The translations under genes were made by a program, and so were the position numbers. From JAVBRU01 sp031547595 (GTDB taxonomy: Bacteria > Bacillota > Clostridia > Christensenellales > Aristaeellaceae), in assembly GCA_031547595.1 (NCBI GenBank), contig JAVBRU010000017.1, forward strand, positions 1 to 64,000: a stretch of DNA of 64,000 nucleotides, given 5' to 3'. This document shows, piece by piece, positions 24,425 to 31,705 of this stretch. Under the pieces are notes generated by a model. It was not told the origin of the DNA. It searched no databases and saw only the letters and a list, made by a program, of their open reading frames with translations. Position 1 is the stretch's first letter. Each line of letters begins with the position of its first letter.

Positions 24425-25216
24425 CTAGTGGCCCATCTGCCGGAGGTATTGGCTGCACGCCAGCGGCCAATCGGTCTGGATCATGTCATAACCCTTGTGC
24501 GCCAGCCAGCCCCAGCCCTTTGCAGGGCTGTCACAGATGGACAAATCATCCGAGTGGCCGGCTGCCAGCTGCCGTTTTTCATCAAAAACAATGGCATTGA
24601 CCCATATCTTTTTCCCTAGCTTATGCATGGTATCGATGTATTCATCGCTGGCCAAGTGCGAAGCTTCCGTGGCGAAGATCACTTCGGCGCCAATGTAGCG
24701 GATATCTTTGCGGGCGCTTAAGGGCGCGAAACAATCGTCGGTTTCGTATACAAAGGGCATATAGGGCAAATCATAGGCAAATTGTGTCACAGCATCAAAG
24801 AGTGCGGGTATTGCGTTGGTTTTTACAATCACCTGATCCTGCATCCCAAGCCTGCGCACCAGACGGGCGATTGATTCGGGAGAGTCCTGAAATTTGTCGA
24901 TATTGATGATGCAACGGCCGCGCAAAAACTGCAGCATTTCTTCCAGCCGGGGAATGTGGTGTCCGGTAGGTGTGCCGTGCAGGTTGAGCAAAGGGAGCTT
25001 TTCGATGTCTTTTGCTGCCATCAGGCGCAAATCGCAGTCGATGCCCAGCTTGATTTTCTCGGTGCCGGGATGAAACGTGAACAGTTCGCCATCGGCGCTG
25101 ACCGTCGCATCTATTTCCAATATATCAGCCCCCTGGCGCAGGGCAATTTCTGCCGAGGCCAAGGTGTTGCCGGGAATGTTGCCGCCAATCACACCCATAT
25201 GCGCCGCTACAAGCAT
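24425..25216 (-). CDS. GDPD-like protein with altered HRG motif (GDPD3)
   Basis: This 263-aa protein is a member of the GDPD superfamily subgroup that normally opens AHRGxxGGNIPxNT. Here the first motif is AAHMGVIGGNIPGNT: Met replaces the phosphate-contacting Arg, and Gly is at the position of the usual PENT Glu. The later motifs DILEIDATVSADGELFTFHP are kept. No signal peptide is present. The start at 25216 (MLVAAHMG) has AGGAGG 9 nt upstream; the frame reaches 25237. It overlaps or abuts the HAD phosphatase gene and is co-transcribed with it. The Arg change makes activity uncertain, so a binding or altered-substrate role is possible. Confidence 0.82.
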   Translation of the reverse strand: MLVAAHMGVIGGNIPGNTLASAEIALRQGADILEIDATVSADGELFTFHPGTEKIKLGIDCDLRLMAAKDIEKLPLLNLHGTPTGHHIPRLEEMLQFLRGRCIINIDKFQDSPESIARLVRRLGMQDQVIVKTNAIPALFDAVTQFAYDLPYMPFVYETDDCFAPLSARKDIRYIGAEVIFATEASHLASDEYIDTMHKLGKKIWVNAIVFDEKRQLAAGHSDDLSICDSPAKGWGWLAHKGYDMIQTDWPLACSQYLRQMGH

Positions 25217-25221
25217 CTTTT

Positions 25222-25839
25222 TCATCCTCCTGCACACTGATCCAGATCAAGATAGGCGCAAAGCGCTTGCTCCAGCGCATCGGCACTGGGCAGGGTGATG
25301 GTTTGAAAGCCCAGGGCGCTGGCGGCCTTTGTGTTGACGGGCATGTCATCGATAAACAGGCATTCCTCTGCCTGCAGTTCAAAGCGCTGCAGCAACAGAT
25401 GAAAAATGGCAGCATCAGGCTTTAAAACACCCTCTTGAAAAGATGCAATGCCCCGCATGCCGCGAAGAAGGGGGTACTTTTTTGTCATGAATGCAAAATC
25501 TGCCGGATTGGTATTGGATAAGTAAAACAGTTGAAAACCTGACTGCCGAAGCTTTTCCAGCAGGACGGGCGTGCCTTGGGGCATGAGCAGAATCTCGCTG
25601 CAATGGCGCAGCGCTTGACGCAGCACGGCTTCCTTCTCGGGGTATTGCTTACATAAGCGGTTGATGGTGTTTCGCCGGGAGGCTTTGCCCAGGTCGCCAT
25701 CCCGCCAGGCGGTGCTTAGGTAGATCAGGTTTTTTAGTTGCTGCGCTTCGTCGTCGCTATCTACAAAAGTGCGGAGATATTTTTCCGGTTCAAAGCGTAC
25801 CAGCACATTGCCTATATCAAAAACGATATTTCGGATCAC
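25222..25839 (-). CDS. HAD-superfamily hydrolase (subfamily IA)
   Basis: This 205-aa phosphatase resembles YihX-type sugar-phosphate phosphatases. Motif I is FDIGNVLVRFEP (the usual DxG/D form), motif II LSNTNPADF, motif III a Lys in GVLKPDAAIFHLLL, and motif IV ECLFIDDMPVNTKAA. There is a small helical cap between motifs I and II. It is the first gene of a two-gene operon with GDPD3. With the GmhB-like HAD it gives this catabolic locus two phosphatases. Substrate unknown, sugar-1-phosphate likely. Confidence 0.87.
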   Translation of the reverse strand: MIRNIVFDIGNVLVRFEPEKYLRTFVDSDDEAQQLKNLIYLSTAWRDGDLGKASRRNTINRLCKQYPEKEAVLRQALRHCSEILLMPQGTPVLLEKLRQSGFQLFYLSNTNPADFAFMTKKYPLLRGMRGIASFQEGVLKPDAAIFHLLLQRFELQAEECLFIDDMPVNTKAASALGFQTITLPSADALEQALCAYLDLDQCAGG

Positions 25840-25872
25840 CTGCTTTGCCCCCGATGCTCAATGATTACAGCC

Positions 25873-25901
25873 AGTATAGCAGGATGCTTTACGCTGGGCA
25901 A
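25873..25901 (-). promoter_or_regulatory. Promoter of the HAD-GDPD3 operon
   Basis: The minus strand has TTGCCC, a 17-nt spacer and an extended TGC-TATACT. Just upstream are two GCACA-type half-sites (25910 and 25930) similar to the repeat at 17514 and 23454, 20 nt apart. Confidence 0.6.
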
Positions 25902-25964
25902 TGAACATCTGTGCATAAAGGCGGTCAATTGTGCGTTTATTGATATCGCAGGCCATTCGGACCA

Positions 25965-27446
25965 TCAGATTCGCCCCTCTGACACCTCCAGTGCCCATTG
26001 GGAAGGAGAGTATCCGGTTGTCTGATGAAATACCTTGCTAAAATAGGCAGAGTCGTCATAGCCAACGCAGGCAGCCACGTCCCGCAGCAGGATGTCCGGA
26101 TGCCTACGGATCAGCGTCATGGCGTTTTCAATACGGCACTGGGTGAGGAACACATTGAAAGAGGTGTTTCCGTATTTGCGGAACAGGCGGCTTAAGTAGG
26201 TTTGCGATATGCCAATCTCTGCACATACATTCAGGATGCTCAGCGGCTCGGCATACTTTTCTTGAATGTATTGCACGGCGTATTCATACAGCGCTTCGGA
26301 GGACAGTTTTTTGTCTTTTTGCACGTCCTCGTCAAACAAAATGGCGTACAGGCTGGCCATCAGATCACCGTAGGAGATTGCATAGCGCAGCAGATCGCGT
26401 GTGTCCTGCATCACGGCGGTCTGCTTTTTGACGGGGGTGGTTTTGCTCAAAAACACCAGATTGGTCAACTGCTGCACCATGGTGGCCGCGCAAAACTGTG
26501 GCAGCTGGCGCTTCTCCCAGTCTGCCGCCAGGGTGATAAAGATGTCCTTGATCATTTTGACGTTGCCGCTTTGCAAAAAATGCTCCAGTTTTTTGAGGAT
26601 AGCGCCCGGAATGTGGATTTCCACTTCGCGGTTGTCGTTTGTGAGGAAAATAAACTGGTGCCGTCCGATAGATACGGACTGCTCCATCAGCCTAGAGGCA
26701 CGGCGGTAGAAAACCGGCAGGGTATCATAAGAATCGCTGTTACGGGCAAAAAGCGCCGTGATTGTGGCGGTGTTTTTGCGCTGCAATGCATAGGCTTTCA
26801 CTGCCGCCTGAAAATCAGCGGCAGGTTTATCTGCTTTCATCAGCAAAACATGCTCGTCCTCATCTCGCCCGTGCAGCACGGTCAGGGCAGGGTTGCTTGC
26901 GTTCAGTATGATGGGCGTGTGTGGGATATCCTGCGAGGTATATAGATTGCCCCAGCGTACAAGCGCCAGATAATATTTTTCTTCTCCAAACAACTGCGCA
27001 GCCAGCGCCTTGTCGTAAGGCTGCCCAGCTAGCAGTGCGCGCAGCATGGCAGGCTGCTTCGCGGCGGCCTCTTCATCCAGCTTTTCTTTGATGCGCGCCA
27101 GTACTTCCGTCATGTGCGGCAGGCTGACGGGTTTGAGGGTATAATCGTCCACAGCGGCCTGAATCGCGCCCTTGGCGTACTCAAACTCGGCATAGCCGCT
27201 GATGATCATCATGTGCATATCGGGATGCAGCGCGCGCACCTTTTGCGCCAGGGTAATGCCGTTGATGCCCGGCATGCTGATGTCTGTCATCAGCAAATGC
27301 GCCGTGTGCTGCGAAAAATAGTCCAAGGCAGCCTCGCCACTTTGGAAGGCAGCCGCAACAGTGTAATCCTTGGCGTATTTTTCGATGATGGCCTGCAAAA
27401 AGCGCAGCGTGGGCGCTTCGTCGTCTACCAGTACGATGCTATACAT
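25965..27446 (-). CDS. YesN-type response regulator with AraC DNA-binding domain
   Basis: This 493-aa regulator has a receiver domain at residues 1-120 with VLVDDEAP, phospho-acceptor D in LLMTDISMPGINGITLA and K in YTLKPVSLPHM. A ~250-aa linker follows. The C-terminal AraC domain (~395-493) has SILNVCAEIGISQTYLSRLFRKYG and LLRDVAACVGYDDSAYFSKVFHQ, ending TTGYSPSQW. The start at 27446 (MYSIVLVDDE) has AAAGGAAG upstream and overlaps the kinase stop by 8 nt. It is divergent from the glycan operon at 29532 and is the best candidate to bind the 22-bp-spaced repeats there. Confidence 0.92.
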   Translation of the reverse strand: MYSIVLVDDEAPTLRFLQAIIEKYAKDYTVAAAFQSGEAALDYFSQHTAHLLMTDISMPGINGITLAQKVRALHPDMHMMIISGYAEFEYAKGAIQAAVDDYTLKPVSLPHMTEVLARIKEKLDEEAAAKQPAMLRALLAGQPYDKALAAQLFGEEKYYLALVRWGNLYTSQDIPHTPIILNASNPALTVLHGRDEDEHVLLMKADKPAADFQAAVKAYALQRKNTATITALFARNSDSYDTLPVFYRRASRLMEQSVSIGRHQFIFLTNDNREVEIHIPGAILKKLEHFLQSGNVKMIKDIFITLAADWEKRQLPQFCAATMVQQLTNLVFLSKTTPVKKQTAVMQDTRDLLRYAISYGDLMASLYAILFDEDVQKDKKLSSEALYEYAVQYIQEKYAEPLSILNVCAEIGISQTYLSRLFRKYGNTSFNVFLTQCRIENAMTLIRRHPDILLRDVAACVGYDDSAYFSKVFHQTTGYSPSQWALEVSEGRI

Positions 27447-29238
27447 GCTCTTCCTTCCTTTCACAGGGCAGCGTCAATTCCACCACCGCGCCGCTGTCAT
27501 TGCGTAGCGCCATGCGCATTTTCCCCATGCTGTAATAATGCAGCCGAAGGTATGTGTTGGCAAGGCCGATGTGCCCGTCGGCAAACTCGTTGGCGGGTTC
27601 ATTTTCTTCGTCAATCCTGCGGAATGCTTCTTCCAGCTTCTTTAGCACCTCGGGCGCAAATCCGTTGCCGTTATCACGGATCACCAATTGAAGCACGTTT
27701 TCGTTTAAAGTGCCGATGATCTGAATATTGCGCACGTCCGTACGCCCTGCAAAACCGTGGGCCAGGGTATTCTCAACCAAGGGCTGCAGTGTCAGCTTGG
27801 GGATAAGCAGCGTGGCCATCTGCTCCGGCACATCAATATCAAAAGTCAACTGATCTTCATAGCGCGCCTTGGACAATAACAAATACATCTGCGCGTTTTT
27901 CAATTCTTCGCCCAGCGTAGCGGTGCGGGAGCGCAAATCTGTAGAATAGCGCAGCATCTGTGCAAACTGGTCGCAGATGTCAATGATCTCCTCATTGCCG
28001 CTTTCCATGCCCTTGGCGCTGATGATGTTGAGGGTGTTGTATACAAAATGTGGATTAATCTGTGCCTGCAGGGCATTGAGCTGCGCCTTGAGCGCGCCCT
28101 CGTGCAGGTTGATCTCGTTGCGCAGCGACACCTGCAGCCGTGCCATCAGGCCGTTAAACACTTTTTCGAGATCATATATTTCTTCATCGCTTTTGCTGGT
28201 CACAAGTGTGGTCAGCGCCTCGCTGGGCTGATCCAGCAGATCGCCCACGGGCAAATGCAGCACCTTCCTGGTAAGCTTGCGGATGGAGCGGGTGAGGCCG
28301 AGGGAAATGGCAATCACCAGCACCAGCGTGATGAGCAGCATCAGAAAAGCGACGCTCACATACTTGAGCATCATTTCGCTGGCCTGCTGATAATACGTGG
28401 ATATTTCCTGTGCTACATAGATGTTCATCCCCAGCGATTTGACGCGTATGCCCACCACCAGCCGCTCGCTGCCATCAGCCATTTTGCAGCGGGTCATGCC
28501 GTTGGGGTCAAGGTTGGTATACACTGCATCGTCGCCATTCACGCGGAAAAACTGCTCGCCATCGTCAAAGATGGCATGGGCGTGGAAGCCGTCCAGGCCC
28601 TCTACGGTGAATATTCTGTAGAGTTCTTCCAGCTGATCAGCGACCTCCAGATAACCGATGAACTGCCCGTGCCAGATGACCGCGCGCACAATGGAAACAA
28701 CGGCCACATCCCGGGTGCTGGACCAGGGATCGGTATGCGGACCAATCAGGTGGCGCTGAAAAGGGTTGGCATCTACTTCGGCAAGATAGGGGAGGGCAGC
28801 CACGGTTTCGTGTGCTTCTTCTGAAAGGCTGACCACACAGTCGGTCTTTTCAAAACGGCTGGATTGATAGAAACCATTGCGCGCATACACGCTGACACGG
28901 TAAAACCTTTCCAGCAGCGGCTCCTGATATAATATACGGGACATTCGGGTCTGTGCATCGCCCATCTCCATGATATTTGCGGTTTCCCCCTGCAGGCAGG
29001 CGATGTGCATGGCATCCATAAAGCCTACATTGGAGGTGAGCTCTTCCATGGCGTAGTCCATCAGCTGTATATACTGCTCGATTTCGGCTTGCAGCTTGTT
29101 GCCAAGGGCGGTGAGTGTCTCATAAGTACTTTCGTTGAGCGCTTCCATGCGGGTATTATAAAAGTAAAAACAGTTGCATGCGGTGGTCAGCACTGCTAAA
29201 CAGGAAAATATAATCATCAGTTTACGGCTCATTTTCAT
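27439..29238 (-). CDS. YesM-type sensor histidine kinase
   Basis: This ~599-aa membrane kinase has an N-terminal membrane segment (LMIIFSCLAVLTTACNCFYFY), an extracytoplasmic sensor domain to ~300, a second membrane segment (VSVAFLMLLITLVLVIAISLGL) and a HAMP-like linker. The His_kinase core has LQAQINPHFVYNTLNIISAKG (phospho-His in NPHF) and an ATP-binding region with LIIPKL-type LTLQPLVENTLAHGF and RDNGNGF. The ATG at 29238 was chosen; MSRK at 29232 is an alternative. It is co-translated with the YesN-type regulator. This pair type controls extracellular-glycan uptake genes in Bacillota. Confidence 0.92.
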   Translation of the reverse strand: MKMSRKLMIIFSCLAVLTTACNCFYFYNTRMEALNESTYETLTALGNKLQAEIEQYIQLMDYAMEELTSNVGFMDAMHIACLQGETANIMEMGDAQTRMSRILYQEPLLERFYRVSVYARNGFYQSSRFEKTDCVVSLSEEAHETVAALPYLAEVDANPFQRHLIGPHTDPWSSTRDVAVVSIVRAVIWHGQFIGYLEVADQLEELYRIFTVEGLDGFHAHAIFDDGEQFFRVNGDDAVYTNLDPNGMTRCKMADGSERLVVGIRVKSLGMNIYVAQEISTYYQQASEMMLKYVSVAFLMLLITLVLVIAISLGLTRSIRKLTRKVLHLPVGDLLDQPSEALTTLVTSKSDEEIYDLEKVFNGLMARLQVSLRNEINLHEGALKAQLNALQAQINPHFVYNTLNIISAKGMESGNEEIIDICDQFAQMLRYSTDLRSRTATLGEELKNAQMYLLLSKARYEDQLTFDIDVPEQMATLLIPKLTLQPLVENTLAHGFAGRTDVRNIQIIGTLNENVLQLVIRDNGNGFAPEVLKKLEEAFRRIDEENEPANEFADGHIGLANTYLRLHYYSMGKMRMALRNDSGAVVELTLPCERKEEHV

Positions 29239-29312
29239 ACGCGCTGCATCCGCCTTTCGTGGCACTTGTATCTATTGGATTATAACACGTCTATTGTCAC
29301 AAAGGAAAGAGA

Positions 29313-29454
29313 GTGCTGGATTTTCCATATTGCTGTGCTGGATATTCCTACCCCCAGGCAGCACAAATATGCGATAATTCTGCTGTAAAGGGCATGATAT
29401 TCCATATTGCTGTGCTGGATATTCCATTGCTTTGATCGGCTTCACCAGTATAAT
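29313..29454 (+). promoter_or_regulatory. Promoter of the GH3/importer operon with tandem activator repeats
   Basis: Copies of GTGCTGGATATTCCATTG occur at 29313 (variant GTGCTGGATTTTCCAT), 29335, 29390 (degenerate) and 29412. They form two pairs, each spaced exactly 22 bp, about two helical turns. The last copy (29412-29429) takes the place of the -35 and is followed after 19 nt by TATAAT (29449-29454). This is the layout of an AraC-type activator bound next to RNA polymerase. The same layout is found before 44665 and 47206. Confidence 0.8.
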
Positions 29455-29531
29455 AAAAGTACACAGTGCAATTCTAGTGGATTGCAAGGATATCATGAAG
29501 AATTTATCGAAATGTTTGAGGAGGAAACGGT

Positions 29532-30320
29532 ATGAAACATGCAGTGACGGCCAGGAAAGGATTTGCGTTTATTTTGGCATTGGTGCTGATGCTGAGCCTG
29601 TGCGCCGCCGCGCTGGCAGAAGGGGAAAATGCGATTTTCTGCTTCAAGGCCGGTGAGGTTGTCATTGATGGCGACCTCAGTGAGTGGAACACCTCTTCGC
29701 CCGCGATTCTCAACCGCGTGGATCAAATTGTGCGTGACGTTGGCCAGTGGACCGGCCCCGAGGATTTGAGCCTCGAAATCTACCTCGCGTGGGACGAGAA
29801 TAACCTCTACCTCGCCGCGACCATTATGGACGACACCCCCTTCATGTACCGCGAGGGGTTCCCCCCGGATATGGCCGACTCCCTTGTGCTGTTCCTGAGC
29901 ACCGATCCCAGTGCCGATCCTGCCCGCACCGAATATACCGCTACCGATTTTCGCGTGACAATGATCATTGATGATTACGATTTTTATACCGGTATCGACC
30001 GCGACATGATTGCTGACAACAAGGGCTTCCCCTCCAAGGGCGCGGACGGTGACGAGCAGGTGCTGGACGGCTACGAGTACGCCGTGCAAAAAATCCCCGG
30101 CGGCTACACCTTTGAGGCGAAAATTCCGTTCTCCAATTTCGCCAACGATCAGATTCCTGTGCTGGTGCCTACCGCTGGCATGACGCTGAGCGTGGAGTTT
30201 GGCATGTTTGACCTGGACTTCCCGTGCCCCGGCGTGGCCACCGCGCGCATCCAATGGTGCGCCAGTGCGGATGCGGATACCAATCCTTCGCTGTGGGGCG
30301 TGATGACCCTGTGCGATTGA
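29532..30320 (+). CDS. Secreted CBM9-like carbohydrate-binding protein
   Basis: This 262-aa exported protein has a signal peptide (to ~residue 31, LCAAALAEG) and one CBM9-like domain. Hallmarks are VVIDGDLSEWN (IDGxLxEW opens this domain), LAWDENNLYLAATIMDD and YEYAVQKIPGGYTFEAKIPFSNF, with the C-terminal NPSLWGVMTL. It lacks a catalytic domain, so it probably captures a soluble glycan outside the cell. It is first in the operon, directly behind the regulated promoter. A paralogue lies at 47206-47991 behind the same promoter motif. Confidence 0.8.
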   Translation: MKHAVTARKGFAFILALVLMLSLCAAALAEGENAIFCFKAGEVVIDGDLSEWNTSSPAILNRVDQIVRDVGQWTGPEDLSLEIYLAWDENNLYLAATIMDDTPFMYREGFPPDMADSLVLFLSTDPSADPARTEYTATDFRVTMIIDDYDFYTGIDRDMIADNKGFPSKGADGDEQVLDGYEYAVQKIPGGYTFEAKIPFSNFANDQIPVLVPTAGMTLSVEFGMFDLDFPCPGVATARIQWCASADADTNPSLWGVMTLCD

Positions 30321-30346
30321 TCGCTTGATAGGAAGGAGAGAACGGA

Positions 30347-31705
30347 ATGACCAAAAAGAGAATTGTTGCGCTTTGCCTGGCGCTTACGATGGTGTGCCTT
30401 CTGCCCACCGGCGCGCTGGCGGCAAAGAATAAAAAGATAGAGAACCTAGATTTTGAGGCAGTGCTGGCCGATGTGAAAACCAAGGACAAAGTGAACGTGT
30501 ACCACTGGTGGACGGCAGGCGGCGAAAAAGAAGCCATCAACGCCGTGATCAAAGGCTTTGAGGGCGCTTACCCGCAGCAGCAGGCCAAATCCAACGCCAT
30601 CCCCGGCGGTGCCGGCGGCGCAATGGTGATGAAGGTCAAGGTGTTGCAACAGGCAGGCAAATCGCCGGAAGCCTTTCAGGCGCACCCCGGCCAGGAAATC
30701 AAGCCCTATCTGGATGCCGATATGCTGCTTAACCTGACCGGCCTGTGGGAATACGCGGGGCTGGAAGAGCGTATGCTGCCCGGCATTGCAGACCTTTGCA
30801 AGACGGCCGATGGCCAGTACTACATCGTGCCCATCGGCGTGCACAAAACCAATACCATCTTCTATAACAAGCACATGTTTGAACAATATGGCGTGGCGCT
30901 GCCGGATAGCGAAAACATCACGTGGGAGCAGTTCTGGGCAATTTGCGAAGAATTCTCTCAAAAGCTGCCGGATGGCAAGTTCCCGGTGGACCTGGGCGAC
31001 CGCAAGGGCTGGGCTGCCAGTCAGGTGTTTGAAAGCATCATGATGGGCACCGATCCGCAGATTTACGAGGATTTTATCAACGGTCTTGCCACGCAGGAGC
31101 AGGTGCAGACGGTGCTGGACGTGTTCGCCCGCCTGATGACCTATGTCGCCCCCGATCACTCTGCCCGTGAATGGTATGAAACCGCTGGCCGTGCGGTGGC
31201 GGGGGACTATGTGATGCAGATCATGGGCACTTGGATGCAGCCGCTGCTCACCGCACAGGGCTGGGTGTATGGCGAAGATTTTGGCGTATTCAACATGCCG
31301 GGCACTGAAGGCTATTATGGTCTATGTGTAGACGCGTTTGTGGTGCCCAACGATTCCGCCAATGTAGAGGGCGGTGCGCGCTGGGCATACATGGTCACCG
31401 ATGCGGATGTTCAGATCTCGTTCAGCACGGTGAAAGAATCCGTTTCTCCCTTCTCGGATACGCCGGACAGCACGTATAACGAGCTGACGCTGCGTTTTAA
31501 GGAAGAACTGCTGGCAGAGGGCACCATCTGCTACCCCAGCTTCACCCACGGCACGGCACTGCCCTGGGCGGCGTCTACAGACCTTCAGACCCGTATCACC
31601 GATTTTGCCACCAGTACGGACCCGGATACTGCCCGGTATGCCAAGATGATCACCGAAGCCCTCAAAGAAGCTGGCGTGAAAGGAGATTGGAGCATTGTTG
31701 ACTAA
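30347..31705 (+). CDS. CUT1-type extracellular sugar-binding protein
   Basis: This 452-aa family-1 binding protein has a signal peptide (MTKKRIVALCLALTMVCLLPTGALA) without a proper lipobox. The mature start KVNVYHWWTAGGEKEAINAV resembles oligosaccharide-binding proteins of the UgpB/MalE group. Later motifs are IPGGAGGAMVMKVKVLQ, YYIVPIGVHKTNTIFYNKHMFEQYG and GTWMQPLLTAQGW. It follows the CBM9-like gene by 26 nt (RBS GGAAGGAGAG) and is partner to the permeases at 33732-35491. Confidence 0.9.
   Translation: MTKKRIVALCLALTMVCLLPTGALAAKNKKIENLDFEAVLADVKTKDKVNVYHWWTAGGEKEAINAVIKGFEGAYPQQQAKSNAIPGGAGGAMVMKVKVLQQAGKSPEAFQAHPGQEIKPYLDADMLLNLTGLWEYAGLEERMLPGIADLCKTADGQYYIVPIGVHKTNTIFYNKHMFEQYGVALPDSENITWEQFWAICEEFSQKLPDGKFPVDLGDRKGWAASQVFESIMMGTDPQIYEDFINGLATQEQVQTVLDVFARLMTYVAPDHSAREWYETAGRAVAGDYVMQIMGTWMQPLLTAQGWVYGEDFGVFNMPGTEGYYGLCVDAFVVPNDSANVEGGARWAYMVTDADVQISFSTVKESVSPFSDTPDSTYNELTLRFKEELLAEGTICYPSFTHGTALPWAASTDLQTRITDFATSTDPDTARYAKMITEALKEAGVKGDWSIVD

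Noticed and set aside
29319..29425. Possible CRISPR-like repeat (two ~30-nt near-identical copies)
   Set aside because: There are only two long copies, and shorter copies occur at 22-bp spacing before other promoters, which fits activator sites, not an array.
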